Shown: positions 18,650 through 27,011, counted from the stretch's first letter. The stretch: DNA of 64,000 bases from Methanosarcina vacuolata Z-761 (GCF_000969905.1 NZ_CP009520.1:2232001-2296000), one strand, 5' to 3'. Made by a program: numbers and translations. Notes: generated from the letters alone by a model not told the origin.

Positions 18650-18815
18650 TCCTTAATTATCCCTTAATTATCCCTTAATTATCCCATAATTATCCCTTAA
18701 TTATCCCTTAATTATCCCTTAATTATCCCTTAATTATCCCTTAATTATCCCTTAATTATCCCTTAATTATCCCTTAATTAGTTCTTTTCCGTAATTATTC
18801 CTAATTATTCCTTAA
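18650..18815. repeat. 11-bp tandem array starting at the DUF59 stop codon
   Basis: About 12 near-identical copies of CCCTTAATTAT (plus-strand reading) from 18650 to 18780. Three decayed units then lead into the stop codon of the DUF59 gene, which on the minus strand reads AAATAATTAAGGA and is itself a unit. The array also forms the leader of the SagB gene. Confidence 0.92.
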
Positions 18816-19130
18816 TTATTTTGTAATCCGCTTCATTGCTTCTTCTGAAATCCTTTCAGGAGTCCACGGTGGGTCCCAAACGAGCTCGATCTTTGCTTCT
18901 TTTACTCCTTCTATTGCTTCGACCTTTCGCTTTACATTCTCTATAATGAGCTCTCCCATAGGACAGCCAGGCATAGTTAGAGTCATTTTTATCTGGACCC
19001 GATCCCTTTCTACCTCTACCCCATAAACAAGTCCAAGGTCAATAATGTTTATCGGAATTTCGGGGTCGTAGCAGGTCTTTAGAACTTCGATAACTTCTTC
19101 TTTCGTAACGATGGTACCATCTCCCCTCAA
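18816..19130 (-). CDS. DUF59/MIP18-family iron-sulfur assembly factor
   Basis: About 98-104 residues: VTKEEVIEVLKTCYDPEIPINIIDLGLVYGVEVERDRV is the typical DUF59 beginning, and LTMPGCPMGELIIENVKRKVEAI carries the conserved cysteine. Relatives (PaaD, SufT, MIP18) help iron-sulfur cluster assembly or transfer. The start is odd: the only conventional start codon in frame is TTG 19130, which overlaps the Shine-Dalgarno itself (GAGGGGAG at 19121-19128). Eight bases after that site stands ATC (19112), exactly where homologues begin MVTKEE. Either AUC is used, the ATG has mutated, or TTG is used. The stop lies in the first copy of an 11-bp array. Confidence 0.88.
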   Translation of the reverse strand: MRGDGTIVTKEEVIEVLKTCYDPEIPINIIDLGLVYGVEVERDRVQIKMTLTMPGCPMGELIIENVKRKVEAIEGVKEAKIELVWDPPWTPERISEEAMKRITK

Positions 19131-19560
19131 GTTATGGATCTAAAACAATTTTATGCATTCCATCTAATAAAAAGGTGAATAGAATTAAATAAATTTCCCA
19201 GAACCTCAACAAAGGCTGTTCTCCAGTTTGAAAACCTGTGTCCAGCAGTGAAATTATTCAAAAAAAATTACGCAGTTGAACTGATAAATCAACAGCATCG
19301 GACCGTTAACTGTCTAAAACGTGATTTTAATCCACAGCCTTTGACGTAGTTGATTTTGTTTCTCAAGTGCGTAAGTCCTAGAGGATACAAAAAAGCTAAC
19401 GAATAGATGCAAAAAAGTTAATGAATAGATACAAAAAACCTAACGGATAGTTACTAACCCAGCTAGTTACCAAACCAGCTCTTTTTTCGAAATACATGGA
19501 TGTACGGGACTGTATAGATTATCGAGGAACTTAATTCACTGAAAAAGTCATTTTCAAACG
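19131..19560. other. Intergenic region with a possible gene fragment and a 22-bp repeat
   Basis: About 430 bp. A start-less open frame (19179-19349) is listed separately. At 19384-19449 a 22-bp unit (GATACAAAAAAGCTAACGAATA and variants) is repeated three times. TTTCGAAATACATGGATGTACGG near 19480 has no known match. Confidence 0.4.
19179..19349 (+). pseudogene. Possible C-terminal gene fragment without a start codon
   Basis: A 56-codon frame between two stops with no ATG, GTG or TTG at a useful place. It encodes a protein-like sequence that includes AVLQFENLCPAVKLFKKNYA and ends NPQPLT. Its composition resembles real protein more than the surrounding AT-rich DNA does. It could be the tail of a decayed transposase or other gene. 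I do not recognise the family. Confidence 0.3.
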
Positions 19561-19566
19561 TTAAAT

Positions 19567-19578
19567 TATATATAAAAA
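19567..19578 (+). promoter_or_regulatory. TATA box of the ferredoxin gene
   Basis: TTATATATAAAA lies about 50 bases upstream of the presumed start. It predicts a transcription start near 19595-19600 and a leader of about 30 bases containing GGGGGAG. Confidence 0.5.
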
Positions 19579-19627
19579 TCCTCTTAATTACTCTTATTGT
19601 GAAATAAACACAATGGGGGAGTGAAGT

Positions 19628-19858
19628 ATAGCCGATAATTCAGATAAAGTTGCTGAAAATATTCCAGGACCTTATTATTGTGACTACAACTGTATAGCCT
19701 GTAATCTCTGCGTGGATACTGCACCTGAAAATTTCAAGATGAATGACGACGAATCCAATGCCTACGTATATAAGCAGCCTGAAGACGACGAAGAAAAAGA
19801 ACTTTGCGAAGAAGCGTTAGAAGCCTGCCCGGTTAACGCAATAGGAAATGACGGCTGA
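19628..19858 (+). CDS. Single-cluster [4Fe-4S] ferredoxin with an AUA start
   Basis: A 76-residue ferredoxin: GPYYCDYNCIACNLCVDTAPENF supplies CxxCxxC and EACPVNAIGNDG the fourth ligand, as in Thermotoga/Pyrococcus-type ferredoxins. It would carry electrons in the cytoplasm. No ATG, GTG or TTG precedes the cluster ligands: the frame has TGA at 19622-19624, then AGT, then ATA GCC GAT. GGGGGAG (19615-19621) stands six bases before that ATA, the ideal distance, so AUA at 19628 is the probable initiation codon. The later in-frame GTG and ATG would remove cysteine ligands. Automatic gene callers will miss this gene. Acidic C-terminal half, as usual for such ferredoxins. Confidence 0.8.
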   Translation: MADNSDKVAENIPGPYYCDYNCIACNLCVDTAPENFKMNDDESNAYVYKQPEDDEEKELCEEALEACPVNAIGNDG

Positions 19859-19929
19859 ATGATCGTCTGAGGTAGCAGATGATGTAACGGCTGGTAATTT
19901 GTTTGATTTAAGCCAATTTTCTGGCTTTT

Positions 19930-20010
19930 TTTTAGTTTTATTGATTATTATTGCCTTTTTACATCATTATTGCCTTTTTACATCATTATTGCTTTTTTAT
20001 ACCACTATTC
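19930..20010. repeat. About 19-bp T-rich repeat after the ferredoxin gene
   Basis: Three imperfect units of ATTATTGCCTTTTTACATC fill the gap between the ferredoxin and the convergent regulator gene. The T-runs may terminate transcription. Confidence 0.6.
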
Positions 20011-20084
20011 TTCATTATTACTTCCTTTTTAAATTATTGCTTTCTTTTACCGTTTTTTATCGCTTTTTCACGGCTTTTGCTTCT

Positions 20085-20858
20085 TTATTCATTTTCAATT
20101 TCAGAATATATTCTGGAAAGCCCCTGCAGGGTAGAGTAACCTTTCCTGGTAATGATATAGTCTCCCCGTTCATTTCGCTGTAAAATCATTCCTGTTTCAA
20201 GGAGTTTCTGAAGGTGAAATAGCAGATTCCCGCCGCGCAGGCCTGTAAGTTTGGAAAGTTCAGAAAATGTTTTGCTTTCCCCTGAAAGTGCTTTGAGCAT
20301 CAAGAGGCGCTGTCGGTTTGCTACCGGCTCGCAAACTTCAGTGACCAGTTTTTCGGGCTCGATTTCGCTAATGTCTATTTTTTTCTCCTCTTCGTTCTTT
20401 TCTTCATAGATCTGGAGCGAACGCATAAGTTTGACCTGCTTTTCAAAAAGATTCGTCACTTCCGAAAAACACTTGCTGCAATTTGAGGTTTTAGATTCCT
20501 TTTTTACTTCTTCCAGCTTATCCCGATAAAGCTTTATGGTTTCAGCTTCGATCCGGCCTCTTCCAACAAGCCCTGCGGTTTCATGCAAGAGATCACGAAA
20601 AGCCTTTTCACAAAAATCCCGCATCCCACAGTCTGCTGTCATCCGGGTATGCATCCTATCGCTTGCGTCCTCACAGAGATAGTCTACCATGGGCCTCATG
20701 AAGCTCTTTCTCATCTCCTCAATCATCCCTTCAATATGCTGCTGGTTTGCCTTCTGCAAAAACCGTGAGAATTCGTTCCGCAGGGATGTTACTTCTTCCT
20801 TAATAGAGTGAAGTTCTTCCCGGTAATAAGTCTCGGAATTTTCGTTAGCTATTTCCAT
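20085..20858 (-). CDS. Winged-helix (ArsR-like) regulator with a long N-terminal coiled region
   Basis: A 257-aa protein. Residues 1-150 are mostly helical and highly charged (YYREELHSIKEEVTSLRNEFSRFLQK) and contain cysteines, including CSKC near 127-130 and C63, C77 and C83, which could bind metal or sense redox state. Residues about 170-257 are a winged helix of the ArsR/TrmB kind (ANRQRLLMLKALSGESKTFSELSKLTGLRGGNLLFHLQKLLETGMI, then the wing ERGDYIITRKG). It should bind DNA. The ligand and targets are unknown. GAGGC lies upstream of the ATG. Divergent from the 66-aa gene at 21182 across a 320-bp gap, so it may control itself or that gene. Confidence 0.75.
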   Translation of the reverse strand: MEIANENSETYYREELHSIKEEVTSLRNEFSRFLQKANQQHIEGMIEEMRKSFMRPMVDYLCEDASDRMHTRMTADCGMRDFCEKAFRDLLHETAGLVGRGRIEAETIKLYRDKLEEVKKESKTSNCSKCFSEVTNLFEKQVKLMRSLQIYEEKNEEEKKIDISEIEPEKLVTEVCEPVANRQRLLMLKALSGESKTFSELSKLTGLRGGNLLFHLQKLLETGMILQRNERGDYIITRKGYSTLQGLSRIYSEIENE

Positions 20859-21181
20859 TTTTTATTTGCCTCGGAAACTTTTTAAAAACTGAACTATAAA
20901 AAATTAAAATTATTTTAGTTAAAGTTTGTTGTAATCATGGCCAATAATTACTGTTACTAAAAATGCTGTTAATTGAAGGCACCATTGAATGTATTTATTA
21001 AAGTTGAACTTGAAGGGCTTACTAATGGTGTTTATTAAGACTGATATTTGAAGGAATAAGTGAAGGGATTATTAAAGTTTGTTCATTTAAGGTCATTTTT
21101 CTATACAATCGGAAGTATGTATATAATTATGACGCTCAGGTATATAAATATACACAACCTTTCTGATGCTGGTGATAAATC
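20859..21181. other. Divergent promoter region
   Basis: About 320 bp between the regulator and the 66-aa gene. It holds a loosely repeated TTTATTAAAGTTGAACTTGAAGG-like word of about 40-45 bp (three degenerate occurrences, 20985-21095), possibly regulator-binding sites, and a TATA box at 21141. Confidence 0.4.
21141..21152 (+). promoter_or_regulatory. TATA box of the 66-aa gene
   Basis: TATATAAATATA, 30 bases before ATG 21182. It would give a leader of only about 10-12 bases containing GGTGAT. Confidence 0.5.
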
Positions 21182-21382
21182 ATGGAATTACAGGATATAA
21201 ACAATTTCGTACAGACCGCAAATGAAGATCAGCTCAAAGCATTTGGTTTTCTGGGGCAATGGATGGCGGAAAACGTCCCAAAGTACTGTAACTGTCCCTC
21301 AAAGTGTTCTCAGAACTGTGAACTTGCAAAGGCACTCGGCGGAGCGCTTCAGGCGGCAGGACAGAAGCTTCAGGGACAGTAA
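21182..21382 (+). CDS. Small cysteine-motif hypothetical protein
   Basis: A 66-aa protein: a helical N-terminus (DINNFVQTANEDQLKAFGFLGQWMAENVP), a cysteine knot-like segment YCNCPSKCSQNCEL (four cysteines in nine positions) and a helical C-terminus rich in Gly, Ala and Gln. I do not recognise the family. The cysteine spacing could hold zinc or an iron-sulfur cluster. A good TATA box 30 bases upstream and a GGTGAT ribosome site support a real gene. The stop codon region (GTAAGCAGGATAAATAGG) leads directly into a 10-bp array of similar sequence. Confidence 0.7.
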   Translation: MELQDINNFVQTANEDQLKAFGFLGQWMAENVPKYCNCPSKCSQNCELAKALGGALQAAGQKLQGQ

Positions 21383-21520
21383 GCAGGATAAATAGGTAAA
21401 AATAGGCAAAAATAGGAAAAATAGGCAGAAATAAGCAGAAATAAGCAGAAATAAGCAGAAATAGGTAGAAATAAGCAGAAATAGGTAGAAATAAGCAGAA
21501 ATAGGTAAAAATAAGTAGAA
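21383..21520. repeat. 10-bp tandem array after the 66-aa gene
   Basis: About 13 units of ATAAGCAGAA/ATAGGTAGAA. The first unit-like sequence (TAAGCAGGA) contains the stop codon of the 66-aa gene. The remaining sequence to 21710 is AT-rich, with TGATTTTTATATGAGCC near 21651 as a possible promoter of the next gene. Confidence 0.85.
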
Positions 21521-21710
21521 TCCTATTCGGATCTGCGCTCCTTTTATATTTTTAATCTTTATATACTTCTTTATACCATTTAGATATTATCCGGCCTGAT
21601 ATCTCAGAACCTCTTCCTGTGGTGGTCGGAAGCTGGCTGAAAACTGCGTTGTGATTTTTATATGAGCCAGAAGATATACTTAACTTAGAATCTAATAGGG
21701 GGAACTCAAG

Positions 21711-22148
21711 ATGGAACCAACGACATCCGAAAGGGAAAACTTCTGGAACGCAAAAACCTATGCATTCGTCACCGATAATACAAAGCCTGCAATGAAGTGG
21801 GCCATATCCGAACTTAAAAACCGGGGCAAAGACGTCTATGTCATTGATCTTTCCGACAAGCCGGAACCCGGCTCTTTAAGAAAAGTCTCTGAACTTCCAG
21901 CTGGCCTCAACCGCGCCGTACTGGGCGTCACAATAACTGACCCTGGAAACTTTATCTCTGCCCTGAAGGAGAAAGGCATAAATAAAATCTGGCTCCACTG
22001 GAAAACAGAAACCGAAAAAGCTGTTGACACCTGCAAGACAGAAGGCCTTGAATGCATGACCGAACACTGCCCGATGATGTACCTCGGAAGCGGGTTCAGT
22101 ATACATGGGATACACAGGACGATTGCGAAGATGACGGGGAAGTATTAA
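21711..22148 (+). CDS. CoA-binding-domain protein (COG1832-like)
   Basis: A 145-aa single-domain protein with a Rossmann-type CoA_binding fold: NAKTYAFVTDNTKPAMKWAISELKNRGKDVYVIDLS (residues about 13-48), AVLGVTITDPGNFISALKEKGINKIWLH (about 69-96) and EGLECMTEHCPMMYLG near the end. Related small proteins bind CoA or a nucleotide and have no known reaction. The usual glycine-rich ASP-loop is poorly conserved here. ATG 21711 follows AGGGGGAA at a good distance. Monocistronic; a 1-kb gene-poor stretch follows. Confidence 0.72.
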   Translation: MEPTTSERENFWNAKTYAFVTDNTKPAMKWAISELKNRGKDVYVIDLSDKPEPGSLRKVSELPAGLNRAVLGVTITDPGNFISALKEKGINKIWLHWKTETEKAVDTCKTEGLECMTEHCPMMYLGSGFSIHGIHRTIAKMTGKY

Positions 22149-22531
22149 AAAGGCGTACTTTACCCGGAACCTTTATTGTCCACATTTTTAAACCCGCTTC
22201 CCATTTTCGCCCACTTAACAGCCGGCTTTTGCAGAAATCAATTCGAAAAGCAATATTTGCACACCGGATGATGTCAATTTCAGTGATTTCATACTGGGAA
22301 GCAAACTTCACCTATTATTTACTTCAGTATTGGAATATCAACTTAATCAGAATTTAGCTGATGCATCTCACTATCAGAATTTAGCTGGTGCATCTCACTG
22401 CAAGCAACGGGATACTCGACTAAAAAAAGAGCACAGGATATCATTAAAGAAATTGTTTTCATTCTCCTACTTCACTTACACTTTTTGATATACCCCGATA
22501 ATTGCAGGCAAGCAGCATGTCACAAATGGTT

Positions 22532-22744
22532 TCAGGGGTTGCCACTTGTGCCTGAGCGGGTGCTGCGACTGCTGCGCAGGAAAAACTTGATAACCTCGTC
22601 GACAAGCCGCAAGGCAATAACAACGATGATGAAGATCAGCCACTGGTCATTGCTCAGCGAGGTCAGGCCCAGGATTCGTTGCAGGAGACGAAGCTCAGTT
22701 GCCCTATCTTGAAATGTATGTAGTGGAACAGATTTTTGTAGATG
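22532..22744 (-). pseudogene. Fragment of a membrane protein gene
   Basis: A 70-codon open frame with no usable start. The translation has a clear shape: a helix (DRATELRLLQRILGLTSLS), a transmembrane-like stretch (WLIFIIVVIALRLVDEVI) and a basic serine/arginine tail (RSSRSTRSG). Its third positions are rich in G and C, unlike neighbouring genes. Probably a remnant of a transferred gene. I do not recognise the family, and the plus strand is an alternative reading. Confidence 0.35.
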
Positions 22745-22781
22745 TTATGACTTTATTCCACTAATTTGACAACGGTAGTAA

Positions 22782-22970
22782 AGTTGTCGTCAGGACTTTT
22801 GTTTCGGCCCGCTGTGGATCGATGATGCCAACTACGACCAGAAGAGTGAGATCCTCCACCAGGTTTGTTCACCTTGGTCTTGTAGGTTAGGAATTGTAGG
22901 GAAGGCTCCTTGTTTTGTGATGTACATTGTATCCAATAACCCAAAACAAAGAGCACTTATTTTTATTTAA
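22782..22970 (+). pseudogene. Start-less open frame, possible gene relic
   Basis: 62 codons between stops without a start codon, including DFCFGPLWIDDANYDQKSE and ending PKQRALIFI. It is protein-like but unrecognised. Together with the fragment on the other strand it marks a decayed region. Confidence 0.25.
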
Positions 22971-23152
22971 CTTTCAAAGTCAGGTTGAAGAATAAAAAAT
23001 GAAAAGTTGAAGAATAAAAAATGAGAAATTAAAAAATCTAAAATACAAAGATCATGTTTTAAAGAGTTATAGTGCTTATGGCACTTCTAAATTGTGAAAT
23101 AAATGAATATATCTTTGGGATTAACCTGTTTCTCAGGAAGCTTTTTTGACAA

Positions 23153-23824
23153 TCACTTTTTATCGACAAGTTTTGCTTCCAGGATCTTTAAGGAGCCAGT
23201 GTCACCCTGCCATTCAATTTCACTTTTTACAATCTCAATCCGCTTTTTAAAAAAGGGGGCATCGAGCACAACAGTCTCATATTCTCCGCCTTCTCCGGCC
23301 ATGTGAACCATGTACCGCTTGTTCAGCGCTTTGAGATGCTCAATCGAGTTTACATTAATAGGGCGACCAAGCCAGGACTCGTCAAGGCCGTCAGCTGCGA
23401 CTCTGACGATCCGGATATCGAGCACTTTTGACATCTCATTGAGCAATTCTTCAGGGTCTCTGTGCCAGAGAGGAGTATAGACCTTAAGCCCCAGGGCATC
23501 GCAGATCTTCTTCACCCTGCCTGCCTGGTACTGGGACTCAATTGCACCTACGGATACGCCGTCTACATCTACTTTCTTGAGGGCAAGGGTCAGGTCATCC
23601 AGTTCAAGTTCCTTTATTCCGCTGGACTCCTGCTGAATCAGGGGGATTTCACAGGCGGCAGAGATTAGTTCTACCATGTGGAGGTTGACGGAATGGTACA
23701 TATAGGAATCGTCCCTTGCGGGAACAATATTAATCAGGTGGGTGACTTCATGCCCTTCCTGGAGGGCTTTATATATGGCAAAAATCGAGTCCTTGCCACC
23801 GGAAATCAGTGCTGCGAGTTTCAT
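23153..23824 (-). CDS. dph6: Diphthine-ammonia ligase family protein (Dph6, ATP-PP-loop)
   Basis: About 223 residues starting MKLAALISGGKDSIFAIYKA: the PP-loop SGGKDS at residues 8-13 binds ATP. The rest (GVSVGAIESQYQAGRVKKICDALGLKVYTPLWHRDPEELLNEM and MAGEGGEYETVVLDAPFF) is the full MJ0570/Dph6 pattern. In eukaryotes Dph6 amidates diphthine to diphthamide on elongation factor 2, and archaeal homologues are assumed to do the same to aEF-2. The window also encodes dphB (26117), which makes the substrate, supporting that role. ATG 23824 (AAGGGAT upstream) is preferred over ATG 23830. It lies 120 bp downstream of the PfkB gene on the same strand. Confidence 0.88.
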   Translation of the reverse strand: MKLAALISGGKDSIFAIYKALQEGHEVTHLINIVPARDDSYMYHSVNLHMVELISAACEIPLIQQESSGIKELELDDLTLALKKVDVDGVSVGAIESQYQAGRVKKICDALGLKVYTPLWHRDPEELLNEMSKVLDIRIVRVAADGLDESWLGRPINVNSIEHLKALNKRYMVHMAGEGGEYETVVLDAPFFKKRIEIVKSEIEWQGDTGSLKILEAKLVDKK

Positions 23825-23944
23825 CTGCATCCCTTTTTGTTTTAATATCTATTTCGTACGTCGGGGGGTTATAATGCGTGGATCATTATGTAATATTTTA
23901 TATACTTTTTGACTTTTGATCATGCTTCGTCGGCATTTGCAATT

Positions 23945-24844
23945 TCAGCACTCTTTCTCAAGCCTTCCAAAATTAACTTCATAACGAGCTTTCATTTCTT
24001 CCCAGGTGGGAAGGTCTGTCTGGCAACCTCGTGCTTGTACAGCAAAAGAAGCTACGGTAGATCCAATTTTACCGCAGGTGGTAAGCGGGTATCCTCTTGT
24101 GAAGGCGAGGAGGAATCCTGCCCTGTAAGCATCTCCTGCTCCGGTGGGATCTGAAGCCTGGACAGAAATTACAGGAATTAAAAATTCGTCTTTACCTGTG
24201 TAGATCCTGCTGCCCTGAGAATCATATGTGACCACAATGATGTCGATCATCGCCTTGAGTTCAGAGAAACTTTTTCCGGTCATCTCTGAAACTCGCTTTA
24301 TCTCGTGCCGGTTCGCAAAAAGGATGTCAGTATGAGCGAGTATGAGTTCAAGGTTTTCTTTTGAATACGTAACAAGATCCTGTCCAGGGTCAAAGGAAAC
24401 GAAGCCGGCAATTTGTGCAAGTTTAGCGTTATACACCGAGTCAGCGGTTGCAAGATGAACAAAATCAACAGGTTCGGGTTCAAGTTCTTTGAATTTTGAA
24501 GAAGCTCCCCAGTAAAAATAGGTTGTCTGGTTGTCTTCCCTGTCAGTGAAAATAAAGGCTTTAGAAATTTTCCGGTCCTCAATTCTATAAAGGCGGGAAA
24601 GGTCAACATGCGCGTCTGTAAGGAGTTTTTCATATCCTGAACTTACAAAATCTGTGCCTACAGGGGAAATCAACTGGCTCTTTCCACCCAGCTTTGCAAT
24701 GGCAACCGCAATATTAGCAGCCCCTCCACCAGGATATTCTTCATAGTCAATGACAGGTGATGACTCGTTTTTTCCTGCGATTCTTTCAACATCTACAATG
24801 TAATCAAGGGCAGTATGCCCTACGATGGAAATTATTCTGTCCAT
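23945..24844 (-). CDS. PfkB-family carbohydrate/nucleoside kinase
   Basis: About 299 residues from ATG 24844 (GAGG six bases upstream; the open frame reaches 24865). The ribokinase-fold signatures are EYPGGGAANIAVAIAKLGG (residues about 37-55) and the C-terminal VQASDPTGAGDAYRAGFLLAF with the catalytic aspartate (about 240-260). It phosphorylates a sugar or nucleoside in the cytoplasm; archaeal relatives include the MJ0406 nucleoside kinase, but the substrate cannot be read from sequence. Possibly co-transcribed with dph6, 120 bp downstream. Confidence 0.88.
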   Translation of the reverse strand: MDRIISIVGHTALDYIVDVERIAGKNESSPVIDYEEYPGGGAANIAVAIAKLGGKSQLISPVGTDFVSSGYEKLLTDAHVDLSRLYRIEDRKISKAFIFTDREDNQTTYFYWGASSKFKELEPEPVDFVHLATADSVYNAKLAQIAGFVSFDPGQDLVTYSKENLELILAHTDILFANRHEIKRVSEMTGKSFSELKAMIDIIVVTYDSQGSRIYTGKDEFLIPVISVQASDPTGAGDAYRAGFLLAFTRGYPLTTCGKIGSTVASFAVQARGCQTDLPTWEEMKARYEVNFGRLEKEC

Positions 24845-25110
24845 GTAGTGTCCTCTTTTTTTCATGGGTTGTGAAAAAACCCGGTTCTTTACGCCGGGTC
24901 CAACTTTAAAAACAAAGCCTGAAGGAGAGATAAAACTTGCTTTTTTGCTGGGATTCGATCAGTGATAGATACTCTGTTCTTATGAAAGGCTCTTTTCTTA
25001 ACAAAATATTCTTTTTAGCCTTATAAAGTAAGTCATGAACAAAACCCATAGACATAACTAACTGCATCATAATGTTTTATTCTTTCCCAAAAGGTTCTGG
25101 GAAAAAACTT

Positions 25111-25500
25111 TTATTTTCCTGTTTTGCTCTTATGCTGCTGTTCGCTCTTCTCAGCTGGCCTTTCGAATTCGGTGACTTCCACAACTGTCAAAGGAATGTC
25201 CCGGAGAGATTTTCCGATCACAGATTTTGCGATCCTTTCCGCATGTTCGGCAGACTCAGCATCAAAAACTTTCATCTCAAAAATAAGACCTACAAGAGCA
25301 GTGTTTGCCGCTATGAAAACACTGCTAAAGGGCTCACCACATACCGGACAGGATGTAGTTCCCACGTCAACCTCTACGAAATCCAATTTAGGATTCAGGC
25401 GTTTTCCAGCTTCTGAAATCGCGACTCCTATAGCATCATCAGCCGTCTTTACATCTCTAACCAACCAAGCTGCTTCAAGTACCACATGGAAGTTTTTCAT
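25111..25500 (-). CDS. UPF0212 (DUF555) archaeal protein
   Basis: A 129-aa protein that matches the archaea-specific UPF0212 family throughout: [34 protein letters not shown], then [36 protein letters not shown]. The CPVCG knuckle may bind a metal. The function is unknown. GGTGG lies eight bases before the ATG. The charged C-terminal tail (residues about 115-129) is outside the conserved part. Monocistronic on the minus strand. Confidence 0.9.
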   Translation of the reverse strand: MKNFHVVLEAAWLVRDVKTADDAIGVAISEAGKRLNPKLDFVEVDVGTTSCPVCGEPFSSVFIAANTALVGLIFEMKVFDAESAEHAERIAKSVIGKSLRDIPLTVVEVTEFERPAEKSEQQHKSKTGK

Positions 25501-25795
25501 TATTGTCCACCATAATTATTCAGTTATGCACGTTTTTTAAGAAGATTTCCCGATAGGGAAAAGTTTTCACAGAATCTAAAGAATAGAATAATGTATATAA
25601 AATTGTTTCTGCTTCAAATAAACAGTATCATGTTTGCTTTTATATGGTTTTTCAGTTAAGTTTTTAATTCTTGGTCCCACAACTTTAATCCTTTCAACTG
25701 AGTATCTATGCTTTCTTCCAGAATCAGGTTCAGGCATTTTTAATTTTCTCTAGTCATTTTCCTCTAGTCATTTTTCTTTTATTCTCATTTCTCAT

Positions 25796-26077
25796 TTATA
25801 TAGTAAAAAGAGTTTCATCATCAACTGCAAAAACCCCTAGTTTTGCTCCCGCATCGAGCCAGGCGTGACCATAGCTGAAGGAGGCAAGGGCATTTACAGG
25901 ATCTCTATTTTCCAGAAAATACACCCCATCTTTATAGTAGGCTTCTGCCATTGTATAATAATCCTTTGCAACGGCATACATATGAGACCCCTGGATTGGG
26001 GAATATTTGGCTTTCTGGAGGGCTCTTTTTAACATATCCTCGTATCTTTTGACTTTTTCATCAAGATCAGCAGGCAT
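25796..26077 (-). CDS. DUF357 family archaeal protein
   Basis: A helical protein of about 93 residues starting MPADLDEKVKRYEDMLKRALQKAKYSP, with AVAKDYYTMAEAYYKDGVYFLENRDPVNALASFSYGHAWLDAGAKLGVF, the DUF357 pattern that resembles a TPR-like helical hairpin. The function is unknown. GGTGAT precedes ATG 26077. It lies 39 bp downstream of dphB on the same strand and is probably translated from the same message. Whether it takes part in diphthamide synthesis is an open inference. Confidence 0.88.
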   Translation of the reverse strand: MPADLDEKVKRYEDMLKRALQKAKYSPIQGSHMYAVAKDYYTMAEAYYKDGVYFLENRDPVNALASFSYGHAWLDAGAKLGVFAVDDETLFTI

Positions 26078-26116
26078 TATAATCACCAGTAGGCGCTATA
26101 AACAGTATTCTCTTTT

Positions 26117-26917
26117 TTACTCCACTTCTTTCATAAATCCTGCTGGGCCTCCTGCAAGTTTCACAAGCGCTTCGGCTTCAAGAAAATGCAGTTTTCCGGG
26201 AATTACGAGGATGTGGAGAGGTTTTCCAAAATCAAAGTCCTTGAGTTTTTCCGCATAATCTGCTTTTACGACCGGCTTTTCAGAGCCTGCCCTGGCTATT
26301 CCTACTGCAATAGCTCCTCGCATAATTCCTTCTCCCCTTTTTTCCTCAACCTCAAGGAGAAGCTCAAGGGCAGTATTTACAGTCATATAGCCTTTTTCCT
26401 TATCTATATCCAGGAACACCAGGGTATGCAGGCCAAGTTCCAGGTTTTGTTTTATAATATCATAAGGAGTTTCCGAGATTATCCTTGTGCCTCTTCTGCT
26501 CTCATAGGGATGAGGAATACTTGCGGATTTCCCGAAGCGGTAGTTCTGCAGTCCTGCAAGACCCGAGACAGCCGAGGCAATTGAAGCCCCATGAACCAGG
26601 CGGGTCTCTATCCCCAGTTTTTCAGCTCTCAGGCGTAAGTCTACATGAGTTGTGGAGACCATTGTATCCCCGCCAGTCAGGAAGCAAAGATTGCTGTCCT
26701 TTGCTTTGGAGAGCCAGTCAGGGTGCTGCTCCACATCCTCTCTTGAAAGCAAAAAGACTTTCTTGCCGTAGAGTTTCTCCATTTTTTCAAGGTTCGTACC
26801 CATGAGAAAAGATGTATAGAACTCCGCGTAAACCATATCAGCTTCCCTGATAGCCTCAAGTCCCTTTAAAGAAATGTCATATTCGTCGAAAAGGCCCAGA
26901 CCTATAAATGTAAGCAT
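26117..26917 (-). CDS. dphB: Diphthine synthase
   Basis: About 266 residues from ATG 26917 (the longer frame to 26974 has no ribosome site), the normal length of DphB. It starts MLTFIGLGLFDEYDISLKGLEAIREADMVYAEFYTS and contains FLTGGDTMVSTTHVDLRLRAEKLGI, GASIASAVSGLAGLQNYRFGKSASIP and RAGSEKPVVKADY, the tetrapyrrole-methylase fold with its S-adenosylmethionine pocket. It trimethylates the modified histidine of elongation factor 2 in diphthamide synthesis. DUF357 follows in the same operon, and dph6 lies 2.3 kb further along the same strand. The promoter region is shared with the divergent thioredoxin gene. Confidence 0.95.
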   Translation of the reverse strand: MLTFIGLGLFDEYDISLKGLEAIREADMVYAEFYTSFLMGTNLEKMEKLYGKKVFLLSREDVEQHPDWLSKAKDSNLCFLTGGDTMVSTTHVDLRLRAEKLGIETRLVHGASIASAVSGLAGLQNYRFGKSASIPHPYESRRGTRIISETPYDIIKQNLELGLHTLVFLDIDKEKGYMTVNTALELLLEVEEKRGEGIMRGAIAVGIARAGSEKPVVKADYAEKLKDFDFGKPLHILVIPGKLHFLEAEALVKLAGGPAGFMKEVE

Positions 26918-27011
26918 AGCCCGCTTTAAGAGCCCTGCTAGTTTAAAGCTTTTTGTTTGAGCAGATCCAGGCAATAATTCTTTATTTTCCGAATTTGAGG
27001 ATATTCTTAAC

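Larger units (their letters stand above)
22149..23152. other. Gene-poor 1-kb region with coding relics
   Basis: No complete gene. Two start-less frames (22532-22744 minus and 22782-22970 plus) lie in a patch of visibly higher GC than its flanks, suggesting decayed or imported DNA. ATTTAGCTGATGCATCTCACT is nearly repeated at 22355-22399. Duplicated AAGTTGAAGAATAAAAAATGA words occur near 22983-23030. Confidence 0.5.
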
